From positions 62,278,851 through 62,342,850 of the forward strand of contig NC_092796.1 in the NCBI RefSeq assembly GCF_918797505.1: a stretch of DNA of 64,000 nt, read 5' to 3'. The translations under genes were made by a program, and so were the position numbers. Of this stretch, positions 12,901 through 24,953 are shown piece after piece; position 1 is the first letter of the stretch, and every line of letters starts with the position of its first letter. The notes beneath the pieces were generated by a model that was given only the letters and a program-made list of their open reading frames with translations, searched no databases and had not been told where the DNA came from. The DNA comes from Bemisia tabaci (Eukaryota > Arthropoda > Insecta > Hemiptera > Aleyrodidae).

Positions 12901-15900
12901 TCAAGTTATATCGAACTCGCGGAGCTTTTGGACTCGTGGCTTTGTGTGTGTAAACAAACTTCTTCCCTCCTTTCTGAGTGATCTCCGAGATGAGATTTTA
13001 GCCTGTGGGAAAACAGTTTGTCTTCTCAAAATATGTGATCCAGATGTAAGTCACTTATCTCATTAGTTGTCTATCTATCTACCTCTCACAGTTTTGAAGC
13101 CCAGTTTAAAGTATGATAAAATCCTTCAGATTAGTCCTGCTGGCTACATCAACAAAATTAGTGTTTTTATCATGATATAGCTACAGTTAACTTCCTGTAA
13201 GTTGAATGCTTTTTAAATTGAATTTTCCTCTAAGTCAAACTTTTTTAAGGCCCCGTCGAATTTTTCATGAGAACAAAAAGCCCCATAAGTGGAATTTCTC
13301 TGTAAGTGGAACTAACAATCTGGTCCCTCTACAGTTTGACTCAGAAGAAGTAAACTGTATATAGCATAAGCTGAACGCTACTCTGCTGAGCAGAGGAATA
13401 ATGTTGTATGAGCATTCAAATGTTGCCAAATGTCCTCCGATCAGACATCTATTTTTGAGGAAATTTATGAATATTTTTCAGGTTAGTTTGCGAACAAAAT
13501 TCTTTAGAAAAGTAGAAAAAAAAAATCACACAAGCTTCCCTGAAAATCTGTACATCATCATAGGAAAGACATATGTGAATCTAAACTTGCTGGCCAGTTA
13601 ATGAAATTAAGTTACTGAACATAGATGACAAAGGTGAAATGGCGCAGTGTCATTAGCAGTGTTCGAAACTCACGGACGCCAACGCGCCAAATGCGCCTAA
13701 GAAATCGGTCATGGCGCCTAAAAAAAGAAGGCTGTGCGCCAACGTGGCCCCTAAAAATTGCCCCTTCCCCCTCCAAAAAAAATCCTAATTTTTCTGTTCA
13801 GTGATTTTTTGAAATTTCCCCCAAGTTATAGTTACTAGTTCTGTAACTAAAACATCTTGCGTCTAACTTTTCACTAAATGCGCCGTGGAATATAGGCATA
13901 AAGTCAATTTGGCCCCTGAAATCTTTAATGGCTCCGAAAAATCGAGTTTGATGCGCCACGTGGCTCCTGAAACTCAAAGGTGAGTTTCAAACACTGGTCA
14001 TTAGTGGGCTGCGTCCGGAGGAAGCCTCGGAAGGTGAGTTATCGGACTGAGTAATAGATTAGCTAAAAAAATCTCCTTGCTGCCTAATAACCAATCCTTT
14101 ACTCGGCCCAATAATCCACCTTCCTTGGCTTCTTCCAGATGCAGCCCAGCATTAACACTAGGCCATTCCTTCACCTTTGTCATCTATGTCCATTCGACAA
14201 ACCCCTAATTTCATTGATCAGAGCCTTTTTAATGACCTCACTGGCTATTATTATTTTCTTTGAAACAGAATCCACTCTTCAGGCTCATCGATGAAACTGG
14301 TATTGTTTCAAAAATTTGTGATAGTTGTGATTCGATTGAGGATCTTCAGTTTGCGATGGATGCATACTATCAGCACTGCAAAGAAGTGTTACGAACGGGT
14401 GATAAATTCAAATTCTCAGGCTCTAATGAAAGAGAGGAGCAACTCCAAGAAGCAGCTAGACAGGCTCATGAGCGCAATTTAGCTCTCTATGAAGGTAAGT
14501 AACTTTATGATTATTTGACATTTTCTGTTTGCCACTGTAAACCCTGAATCATGCAGTTCTACGTTTGAATGTAAAAATCCACGGAAACGGCGATATTCGT
14601 CCTCAATAAAACATTTTATGACAAAAATACCTCAAAATTTCAAATCAAACAAGAATTATGGCTGTTTGAAGTTTGCAATTCAAATTACATACGAGGGGCG
14701 TTCAATAAGTAAGTATCCCCCCTCTCTAAAATCCATTAAAATGGACCAATTTTAAAAAAAATTGGGCTCAAAATCTTCCTTAGGATATTTTGAGTTCAAC
14801 GAAACAAACCGCAACAAAATCGGACCATGTGCGGCCGAAGCCGTTTGAACGCGCCGAGGTGCTCGACGCTCCCGCCAAATCCGCGAGGATTTGAAGTCCG
14901 CTACAGGAGAAGAGCTTCTCTGCCAAAGCCTTAGTCGTTCATCACTGACGAAAAATCAAAGAAATTTTTGTAGAGTTCGGGGCTTACCTCACTTCTCCAC
15001 ATAACCAGCTCGATCCAAGCAAGTCTGATACTGACACTAAGACTAAGAGAACAGCTTTTGGATGCCTCGTGCGTGGAAGTCTTTCAGCTGACCGCGGATG
15101 AAAGAGTGGACGGCTTGTTTGACCTCTTCCACTGATTCAAAATTAACTCTTCCGAGTTCAGATTTCAGATACGATAATAAATAGCAAACCAGACCACCAT
15201 TTATTCCCGTTCCTGAAATCTGAACTTGGAGGAGTTAATTTTGAATCAGTGGAAGAGGTCAAACAAGCCGTCCACTCTTTCATCCGCGGTCAGCTGAAAG
15301 ACTTCCACGCACGAGGCATCCAAAAGCTGTTCTCTTAGTCTTAGTGTCAGTATCAGACTTGCTTGGATCGAGCTGGTTATGTGGAGAAGTGAGGTAAGCC
15401 CGAACTCTACAAAAATTTCTTTGATTTTTCGTCAGTGATGAACGACTAAGGCTTTGGCAGAGAAGCTCTTCTCCTGTAGCGGACTTCAAATCCTCGCGGA
15501 TTTGGCGGGAGCGTCGAGCACCTCGGCGCGTTCAAACGGCTCGTGTTCGGCGCACATGCGGTTTGTTTCGTTGAACTCAAAATATCCTAAGGAAGATTTT
15601 GAGCCCAAATTTTTTTAAAATTGGTCCATTCTTATGGATTTAGAGAGGGGGATACTTACTTATTGAACGCCCCTCGTAGTATCGAGAAAATGTTATGTAA
15701 AATTCAACTATGTCATGCTAAGGGTGCATAATTAACATATCATAATGCAGTTACATTTAGCACTTTGATAAAATGAAAATGGATTGAACTGCTCTCAATG
15801 TATGTATTCTCTTGGACATTAGAGAGAGTTTTTAGTCGGAATTTCAAAATTGAATATTTTGATACAATTGAAGAAAATCACCTTGCTGAAAATTTTGCCC

Positions 15901-18900
15901 TTGTGGACTGAGGTACCTTTTCATGTAGACAGTAACAAATTTGGAATAATGTCCAAAGACTGTGCTTGTCCCCTTCACTCACCCTTATTCATCTAGCCCC
16001 AGCATAACCATTAATGAACAGTATCCTTGGTTAGGAATCAATCTTAGAGCTTCTTGGTCACACAGCGAACATTAAAATCTCTAGACAAGACGTGGTCAGC
16101 ATTCTGTACAATTTATATTTTGAAGAGTACAATCTACCTGTATTCTTTATTTTGCCCATAATATTTTTCTCCAGAAGGATATTAATATAGGTTTCCCATT
16201 TGCAAATGAATATATTCCACCTGTATTTTCATGAGTGTGTTCGATTTACTTATCGTCGATAATTTTTTTCAGCCAAGCGAAGAAAGAGGTTAGAAGAAAT
16301 TGCAGAGAAGAAGTACAAAGAGCTGTTGGATTTAAAACAGCACATCAATGAAATGAGACTGCAAAAAGAAGAACAAGAGAAACTAAGACTGGAAGCAGAA
16401 AATAAATGGCTAGAGCAAATCAGAAAAGAACATGAATTAGATTTAATTCTTGAACAGACCAGACAGTAAGTCCTTTAATTTTCGGCGTCTCATGTGATTT
16501 TTTGAAGCTTAAATCATTATCAAACTTTTTCTCTCTCCAAAAATGCAGCATAACTTTGCCCTGTAAATTTTAAATTTGATAATTTTTAAGTATATAATCT
16601 TTACCCATATTGTCTCATTTATAATTGTGTTTTCTAGTAATTATGACTTCTATTTAAGGTAATTTTTGATAAACTATATAAGTAAGGAAGAAGTTATGAG
16701 CCATGCAGATCTTCTAATGGAGAGAAACGGTAATCCAAGTTTGCTAATGGGGAAATTCTTTACAGAAGACTTTTTCTTTAAGATCATATCATTCCTGACT
16801 GTAATAGATCATTTTTATCTTTGGTGTATCTCACATGTGGTTAATTTGGTTTAGTTTCCAACTGACTAATTTTAAATACTAACAAAAAAAAAAAAATGAG
16901 TAGTCATATTTTATTTAGCACCTTTTATTTTCCAGGGCCAAAATTGGTGAATTTTACAAGTCCCTTCTTGAAACGTCCCAAAAACGTGTAGCTTTGACTG
17001 TTTGGAAACTAAAGCGAACCAAGCTGTCTGAGCACAGAGCTCACTTCTTCCGCAATGATACCCTCTCAGAGGCTTCTGAAGCTCCATCCTCATTTGACCC
17101 TCCCAAAGCAGAAGATATTCAACCTTTAGATGCCACAGATGCACCATCAGCAGAATTGGTTAGAAGTTTAATAGATCAGTTGGACGATCCACTTGATAAA
17201 ACCACAGAATGTGAGACATCACTGTCAATTGAATCAAAACCAAGTGTAAATGACCTAAATTTCAGAGTATGGCTCTCAAATAAAGACCAAGCGTTAAAAA
17301 ATAGATTGAAAATTCTGTCATCAGGAATGAGTAATTTCTACGCAGAAATTGGTCCTGAGTCCAAAAAAACTGATGTCACACCAACTGATAATCCAACTGC
17401 TTTTCAAGAAGATGAAAAAGCTCAGAAAGTAAAACATAAGGAAGAAATCCCATCATCAGGCGCAGGTGATACATTGCCAAACAGTAGCCTGGCATCTCAT
17501 GGCGATGATGTTCAGACCACCAACTCTGATGGAAAAACAGAGGCATTAAAAAATAAAGAAAAGGTCCTCTCATCAGGCATATTTGATATCTTAACTAACA
17601 AGAGTTCAGAGTTTAAAGTCAGTCAAACCACAAAAAGCCTGAAAACAGATCACCTTGATTATAATAAAGAACAGGCAATAAAAAATAGAGACAAAGTTCT
17701 ATCATCCGACCTGGGTGATATTTTAGCAGATTTCATTCCTGAGCATAAAGCTGATAATAGTGTGAAGAAAGCAACCAGTAAAAATTCAAATGAAAAATTT
17801 GACGAAGGGCTCACAGCTTCCAAAGGCTCCACTAGTATTAAATCTTCCATCATTAATATTAACGAAAGTTCCATTTCTAACAACGATGCCTGTATGTTAC
17901 CAACTGACAACTGGAAACTTTCTCTGGGAAGTGATGATAAGTCTCGGAGTGTGACTGAAGAGAAGTTCTGTGCATCAGCAAATGACAATCAGTCTTTCAA
18001 CTCAAACCTGAATGATAAACTCTTTAACTTGGGATGTAATCGCAGCAGTGAAGATAGAACTGATGGTTTAAATATATCCCCTAAATCAAATAATATTTCT
18101 GTGCCTTCCGCAAAAAGCTGTAAGGACGAATTAGTCTGTTCTGTAGAAATGGAACACACCAGTGAGTACTCTTACTCTGCAAGTGATCCAGTTATTACCT
18201 CTGATTCTGTTGTCATAAATTCTGTTAATTTGTGTGATGAAAGTTTAAAACGAGATCCAGACTTGTCAAGCTTTTCTGTTGATAAAACCACCTCTTCAAG
18301 TGATGTTATGTCGTCACATTTATCAGAGCTTGAAAATATTCATTATTCAAATCTCTCTGCAATATCTTTAAGGGTGGATCCCTTCAACAAAATTCTTTCA
18401 GTTTCAAATCAACCGCGGTCATTCAACCTTACCACAGCTCTTTCACTTACAATTGAGTCAGTACGTCTTCCCTTGCGGGTTCAAGCACTCATTGCAAACC
18501 ACGCCTTGATGAAACATTTTGTCCAAACGGGTCTTCTCAGTCATCTACAGCTGCTTAAAAAACATTACTTGCTCCATGATGCAGGCTGGAGGACCGGATT
18601 AGTGTGTGGTTTGGCTTCGCGTTTTCAAGAGTTCAAGGGGCTGGATGCTCGCCAAGTTAATTGGTCTCGCGTTGCAAGTGAAGCATTCTCTGAGGCTGTC
18701 TCCGAAGAAATTGATCCTGCAATGTACCTTGTACTGGACATTCAAAACCCACCTGCCATTTTGGATATCACTGAGCTTGAGGTATTCTTTTTGTAAAAAC
18801 TATGGCTTAAGATAATCAAGAGTGTTCCTGAAATAGGTTTTTTTTAGAAACAGAGCAGAGGATGTTTTAAATTGTTTCATGAGAATCTGACTTCAAATTT

Positions 18901-21900
18901 ATTCTTGCGAGACAAATTTTCGTATTTGTGAAGTTAAAAAAGTTTAGTTCTTCCTAGTTATAAAGATACTTCTCTGAAGGCCGATTATTGAAAGTTTGAA
19001 GCAGCCCGAAAAGACATCAGAATAAAATATATTTCATGGCTAAGACAGACTTATGTCTTGTCTTGTCATGCTGACATAGTGGCATTATTCCGGCAGCTGT
19101 GCTGGATAGTTCTGTAAGTTCATGGGAATTTTTAATATTTTACCGTTTATTCTACATCTATCTGAGTTTTAGATACTTTATTTACAACAATGTATCATTT
19201 TTATTGAACAGGTAATGGTAAAATATTGTTAAGTTTCCCTAATTTTTTGCTGTCCAGAACAAGGAAGTTGGTTCTTACCCATTTTAAAGGCTTTGATCCA
19301 TGACTTTAAATTCAGATGATATCCAATGGAGGTAATGGCTCCATAGCCGTTACATATTAGCCATAAACATGCTTTTTGATTTTTTCAGATGCTCTTTCTT
19401 CTGTTCTTGAAACTAGATAACATCAGGTAGCTGCTTATTGAAATTGTCTCTCTGTTGATAGGACAAGATGCAACTAAAGTAAAATGGAGTCATGCTATTG
19501 GTTTTTCATGATTGTGTGCAGATTTATTGGGTGGGTCTCGATTCATTATTGATCCCCATAAGATGTCCTATTAGCCTGATGACTAGTCTGCATAAAAGTA
19601 ACGTGACAGTAGGGACTAACCAGTCGCATATCGACAGCGTAAGTCCGCATTCACATTTCTCGTTTGCGGTGTCTGAAAATCTCCGCCTCTATGTTACTTT
19701 TTTAAAGGAGAAGAAATTGACATCATTCCTTGAAATTTCTGCAGAATTTTCTTCGCACAGAGGAGAAAAATCACGACAGTTTTAAAGCATTGCCGTTGAG
19801 TAGTTTTCTGTTTAAAAAATTAAGTCTGACAGGAAGTCTACAACGTCGCAAACCGAGTTATGTGATTGTCGACTCACACCGTCGATATGTACTGCCTTTC
19901 CACTTAAGTTTCGTTATTTCCCATCAGTGACCACAAAATTTCAATAAGCAGTCTACAGGGGATCATGCTCACAAAATATATTCATAGTGAGTATTTATGA
20001 GGAAGTACCCATTTATCTATAAGGTCAGCCTTATAAGGTTCAAACTTTTACCATTGATTCCTACTTATATATAGTCATTGTATTGTTTCCATTGAGACCT
20101 ACTTTGCTTTTTATGATGTCAACAGGTCTTTAATAGCTTTTCACTCCAATACCTGTATGAATGGCCGTTTAATTTGATAATCACTCGTGATGCCATCGCC
20201 TGCTATAACCGAATCTTCACTTTCCTCCTTAAGGTTTCATACGTCGATTGGATCTTGATAAGTCAGTTCAAATTACTTGGTGGCAGAACGAAAAGAGGCA
20301 TGCATTACAAACAGGTACGAGTATTCGTTTTATCAATTTTCTGTTTTTTTTTAATACATATTTTTTATGGAAAATTAGGAAAAAGTGGTTAGTCACCAAA
20401 ATGATGTAAGCAACCAAAGTGAAAACAAAAAACCGAGCATAAAGCAAAGTATATAAAAAAGAAAAGAAATTGTCTACAGCTAAGTTTTAGATATTCCTCT
20501 GTACCTAGTCAATGTTTTTTAGCTGCTGCCCTGAAATTCAGGTCTATATCACTGCATTACATATAGTCTCTCTTGAATTTGAAAATTATTTTGTACTTTA
20601 TTCAGTTACATCATCAAATTTATGTATGGTGACTGCTATGTCATTTTTTTCTACATGGTAAGAACCCACTATTTTTATTTTTTTTTTGAATTTTGATAAT
20701 CTTGAAAAATTTTGCAGCTTTCAATTTTAAATTTATTTAAAAATTTCCAGATACTCATGGTTTGAAAATTTGCAGCATGAATCGAATCAGTCATTCAGTG
20801 GAATGATTTGTTCATACTCTGAACTTAATGCAATCTCAAGTGGTCGTACCCAATGAAAGTCAAGTGATGAAATACATTTAGGTTGATGAAGTTTTTAATG
20901 CTGTCATGTGTGACATTTAGATCACTGAATTATCATGAAATTGGAAAGCATGAATAATCTGTATGCAGAGTAACGGAAAGTTTTAAATTGCATGCTATCC
21001 ATTAAAATCTAGTGCTCTCTCCTCTTGATAAAATGTTTCCATTTTCTAAACATCTCTCCCATAACTTTTTAATTTTGGAAGTAGTATCTAAAATTGCCGA
21101 ATGTCACTTGTAGAAAAGAAGGATTCCTCGCAATGAAAATTATTCTTCAATTGTCCATAGCATCACAAGTTTGCATTAGTCAATTAAGAAACAGAAATCT
21201 CCTAGAGGTACATTTGACTGTATACATGCTCATCTAAACGTAAAATTTACCCATTGTTAATTTTTTTTGGTGCATCCATTTATGGCGTTGCATTCAAATA
21301 TAATGAACTTATCCAACGGATTTCCTTTCAGATCTGTTTGTTTCGCCACTCAATGACGCAGTTCATTCACCCTTTGGCATGCTTTCTTCACGAGAGTGTC
21401 ATTCAAGTAGAATACAGTCATCTTCTTAAAGAACTTGAGCAAGATTTTTGTATTGATTCTGTCTACCATAAGCATGGTGCCTATGTCAAAGCGGTCGCGC
21501 TCAAGTAAGTTTACTGATCATTTTAAAATTTTCTAAGAGAGTTTCAAAAAAAGTATCCGAGACAAAACTTTGACTGCTTGCATTTGAACCAAATAAAGTT
21601 GGGATTTTTTAAATCAGTAAATGATTGGGAGACATATTTTTCATAAATCAAATGCTGTATAGCACTAGAGTATTAGTCCAATGAAAATATGAACAAGTTC
21701 TCGCTTTTAAATGAGGTTTTTTCGGTTAGCTGCCATAGAAAGAAAGGCAATTAATACTGGGGTTTAACAGTAACCTCCATAAAAAATTGCTCAGAGAGTA
21801 TAGGAGGTTGTAACATGCTACGAACGCCTATTTCAATTTCCTAGCATTGAGTTGGGCCTCTAACCTTGTATACTTCCTGGAATTGCTATATGTAAAGGTA

Positions 21901-22633
21901 CGCAGCTGGCCAATAATGCTATCAATAGTTGATGCCAGAAGTTGCTAACTGAGGGAGCTGTAGCAACTTTTGAATTCTCTAGCACGATGATGATCATATG
22001 GTAAAGACTACTTTTGATTTTCCTGATGGTGAACATTTTAATGATGCTGTTTTTTACGTGCGTTTCATATTAATTTGATGATTTATTGGTCATTTGAAAC
22101 TGTACATTGATCAAGAGAAAACATCCTGCTACATTTTCTCCCCAAAATCAATGATGTAGTATTTATTTGCTGCCTCTCTGGTCATAAATTTTCTTGGAAA
22201 GATGCGGCTCAAGCCTTCTATTGTAATATGTTCTGTGAATTTCAGATTTCGACAGTGTTGCAAGTATATAAATTGTACACTTTTTTTCTTGTATCAAATA
22301 TCTTGTACATTTTGCATTAAAATTCTATACATCAAAATTGTATCATATTACAGCTGTTTCCTGACTTCTAAAGGAGAAAAAATGGCCATTGCCCTCAATA
22401 AGCTATTCAAATATGCGCTCCTTTTCAATGAGGCACTTGTTCTTGGTACATGGAGCGTCGATCGCTCAACCAACACATTCGTTCACTCCAACTTTTCTCA
22501 ACTTCAGGCTTGCTTCTCTAAATTTTTACAACTCGCGAGGGATACTAGAGACTACTTGCAAAAACTTACTGATGAAGGCTACAGCATGAAACTGCAAAAT
22601 TTAATTGCTCAACTTTCACTTGGAAAGAGTTAG
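6986..22633 (+). CDS. TUBGCP6: Gamma-tubulin complex component 6
   Basis: Twelve coding exons with consistent phases: 6986-7095, 7750-7882, 9252-9569, 10825-10989, 11685-11968, 12826-13045, 14269-14494, 16273-16465, 16936-18781, 20126-20314, 21332-21504, 22354-22633 (1378 residues; human GCP6 is about 1819). GCP6 is a subunit of the gamma-tubulin ring complex, which nucleates microtubules at centrosomes and spindles. Visible order: an N-terminal GRIP1 domain (about residues 80-450) with WIFEGEINDPHQEFFI, the family's WI.EG.l.DP..EF motif; a charged coiled coil (about 485-550); a Ser/Asn-rich insertion (about 560-1025) with four degenerate repeats; and a C-terminal GRIP2 domain (about 1030-1378) with YLYEWPFNLIIT matching the family's YKVDWPLNIVIT. 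The long insertion between GRIP1 and GRIP2 separates GCP6 from GCP2-5. Transposon relics fill introns 3, 6, 7 and 9. An alternative upstream start cannot be excluded. Confidence 0.93.
9595..10054. mobile_element. ATCGCGAT-repeat MITE, copy 1 (TUBGCP6 intron 3)
   Basis: Termini CCCAAGTAGCA and TGCTACTTGGG. The interior is made almost wholly of short tandem units built on ATCGCGAT, for example CCAGCAATTTATCGCGATTT and AACAAAAATCGCGATATTAT repeated two to four times. No coding capacity. Confidence 0.8.
13383..13540. mobile_element. Decayed copy of the 62.3-kb MITE
   Basis: CTGCTGAGCAGAGGAATAAT, then GTATGAGCATTCAAATGTTG, then CCAAATGTCCTCCG corresponds to the left end of the 62.3-kb element. 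TTTTTGAGGAAATTTATGAA matches its interior. The right end is not recognisable. Confidence 0.5.
13619..14189. mobile_element. Foldback element (outer) in TUBGCP6 intron 6
   Basis: The ends ACATAGATGACAAAGGTGAA and TTCACCTTTGTCATCTATGT are inverted copies. Once the inner insertion 13657-14004 is removed, the arms continue to pair (GGCTGCGTCCGGAGGAAGCC against GGCTTCTTCCAGATGCAGCC). Confidence 0.75.
13657..13996. mobile_element. hAT-type MITE nested in foldback
   Basis: 340 bases with terminal inverted repeats CAGTGTTCGAAACTCAC and GTGAGTTTCAAACACTG. It is flanked by a perfect 8-base duplication GTCATTAG (13649-13656 and 13997-14004), the hAT signature. The interior is rich in GCGCC words and has no transposase. 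Confidence 0.87.
14692..15676. mobile_element. Mariner-derived palindrome (foldback) in TUBGCP6 intron 7
   Basis: Two near-perfect inverted arms (about 14692-15168 and 15213-15676) surround a 44-base loop. The ends are CGAGGGGCGTTCAATAAGTA and its complement, and both ends are flanked by TA (14690-14691 and 15677-15678), the Tc1/mariner target duplication. Each arm encodes a mariner transposase C-terminal piece: FESVEEVKQAVHSF, then GIQKLFS*, with RAGYVEK in another frame. The element is thus an inverted duplication of a mariner 3' end, with no complete transposase. Confidence 0.88.
17288..17764 (+). repeat. TUBGCP6: Four degenerate in-frame repeats in TUBGCP6 exon 9
   Basis: Four copies start at 17288, 17423, 17540 and 17672, spaced 45, 39 and 44 codons. 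Shared pattern: K-N/H-x-x-K/E-(I/V)-L/P-S-S-G/D, then D-I/T-L about five residues later. Examples: ALKNRLKILSSG, VKHKEEIPSSG, ALKNKEKVLSSG, AIKNRDKVLSSD. They lie at about residues 668-826 in the insertion between the GRIP domains. Human GCP6 also carries tandem repeats in this insertion (known), but I cannot show that the two sets are homologous. Confidence 0.75.
19629..19888. mobile_element. CGACGGTGAAA-family MITE (TUBGCP6 intron 9)
   Basis: Bounded by ATCGACAGCGTAAGT and CTCACACCGTCGAT. The interior shares ACAACGTCGCAAACCGAG and AGGAGAAGAAATTGACATCA with other copies, in reverse orientation to the 45.8-kb copy. Confidence 0.6.
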
Positions 22634-22886
22634 AAGCTTCACACGTTTTATGTTACATTTAGTGTGTAATTCTTAAGAATACTACTCACAATGAGGATTG
22701 TTTTGTTATTGAGGCACCAGGTGCAAGGAGAGTTTGTGCTTTCTCGAGAATAACTGCATTAGTCATACTGTTAAACTTTATTGCCTGTTTAAATCAAATT
22801 TAACCACCCAGTGCTCTCTATTGAAATCAATATAGTGGTCCTAAATTGTTTGGCCATCTCTACGCAAAATGTAATAGCAAATATGT

Positions 22887-22892
22887 AATAAA
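22887..22892 (+). terminator. TUBGCP6 polyadenylation signal
   Basis: An AATAAA hexamer 254 bases after the stop codon, giving a short, typical insect 3' UTR. Confidence 0.55.
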
Positions 22893-24740
22893 ACTTGCAC
22901 TGTAACGTATATGTAATCTGTACCCAATAGCAAGTAAAACTGAGCTACTTAAGGCTGTTTGGCATTGAGTAATGTCATTTCTAACCTAATTCAATCAATT
23001 GGCTCAACAACATGCCATATCAACGGTGAATTTGGAAAAATTCGTAACTTCTTTGCTTTCTTTTGGAATCTCAGCTCCAATGTTACTTTTTAAAAGGAGA
23101 TCAAACTAACATTACAACTTGAAATTTTTGCAAAGTATTCTTTATGGAGAAGAAAAATCACGAAAGTTTTTAAGAAATGATGTTAAGTTGTTTTCCATGT
23201 AGAAAATAGAAAAGTTAATCAGGAAGGCTGCAACACCTTAAACGGAAATATGTATATCTGCTGTTTTAATGGCCCCCTAAGTATCCATCATTTTGTGAAC
23301 TCGGATTGCATTGCGTTCCATGTAGACAATTCATACTTGATCTAAATGAAATTTCAAGATAACTCACTTGCTGAGTGGTGTAAAAATGTGTGTTTTTTTT
23401 TTTTAGAAAATCACAGACAGAATCCAAACGCATTGATTTTTTCTTCAGACCCGAATGGTTGCATCTGACTGCTGTTGTAAAATTAATATTCACTGAAACA
23501 GTTCTCATAGAATCTTTGATTCTGGAAAAAATTTCCATGTCATATGGACAGAGGTTAACAGAAATGCCACAAGTTGCTGCGTACAGTTTGAACTGTGAAA
23601 GAGAGATTTGAAGTTTAATACCTACGTAAAACCCAATGTTAGAGACAAAGTTTAAGGACTGTTTTCATGTTGGGGATATTTTTCCCCGATAAAGGACTGT
23701 TTTCACATTTGGAATATTTTTTCCCGACTTTGATTTTTTCACAGGAGAAAATTAACAACTGGTTCAATTCAAAACTACTGGCAACTCATTTATTTTTCTC
23801 AAGTACAACTTGATGCGTCTCTTTTTAACTTGGTCCAAGTGGTGACTGTAATTTTTTTTTATCTGATCTGTTTATCAAACTCTGTTTTGTGGCCATTGTC
23901 TTTTCCTCTCTGTTATTTGGAATGAAATCTCAAGTTATGCAGTTTTTTTCAGTATTTATTTTTTCTATTTTTGTATACATCCAAGTAATTTTTGTTATTT
24001 TTACGTTTATTGTTGATTCTCCGTACTGGAAATAAAAAAGCCAAACTATTCTTTTTGAATGAAGTTTTATCATTTATTTTTACTTTTTGTTTTAAAGATG
24101 TTCGTCGCTTCATTATTGATTTCAGCAATGGGAACAAGATATTGCTTGGCTGCTGTAAATCAGTATGCATTTCACTTCAGATACCAATGAGATTTGATTG
24201 GAACCGTCATTATTAGATTTGGAATGGATTTAGTGGACTTTGTTCGACATATTGGGTTAGGATAGAGAAGCATCCAAAAGTTTTCACATTTTTGTTTTAC
24301 CAATTTGAAACAGACAGTCTTGTAAACAATCTTTTTCTCACTGATCTCAGAATATTTCAGCGCATTCAGTATTGCTGTTGAAACTAGCAAAGCGCAATCC
24401 TCTGCTTCCAGTTAAATGATTTTTTTTATTAGTAAATTTTTCTTTGGTTACGATTTTTGTTAGTTTAATACCTTTTTCTCATTCAAGAATAATAATGGTT
24501 CATCTGCAAATGTCTACTCATTCTGCTAAAATTATTAATTACATGTTCAAGAAAAAAAAAAAAAGCCATGAAATTATGAACTGCATCGCAATTGAAAAAC
24601 ATGTTTTCATAGTTTCACCACGAATATGTATCCTGAACCTCTATGAAAATAAATTTTTCCTTTCACTCATGTAAACTTACCTGTTGCTGATTTACCAATA
24701 GGTTGATAAGAAAAATTCTTAAAATAAAATATGTTGTTCT
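22893..24740. other. Intergenic, TUBGCP6 to FAM32A 3' ends
   Basis: Contains a decayed MITE (23012-23262) and a 38-base tandem pair (AAGGACTGTTTTCA at 23654 and 23692). No gene is seen. Confidence 0.5.
23012..23262. mobile_element. CGACGGTGAAA-family MITE, decayed
   Basis: Starts at TATCAACGGTGAATTTGG and keeps the family interior (GTTACTTTTTAAAAGGAGAT, GAAAAATCACGAAAGTTTTT, GGAAGGCTGCAACACCTTAAA). The right terminus is degraded. Confidence 0.5.
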
Positions 24741-24953
24741 TTTTTTTTTTATTTATTTAATTTGATTTGAGTAAATTTTACAATTTCAGAATAAATAAAA
24801 TATTTTTGGGATGAGAATATTTATGCTTAAGAATGGTACAGGAAAAATGAAACTTTGCTTTGACAATTTTTTAAAAGGAGGAAAGCATGATACTGAGAAA
24901 CTTAAGAATACAGAAATATATACAGAATGTACATTTGGGGTTGCTGTGAAGCT

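Noticed and set aside
15280..15489. Open frame in the mariner palindrome as a gene
   Set aside because: It is on the wrong strand for the transposase remnant, which is itself only a C-terminal piece.
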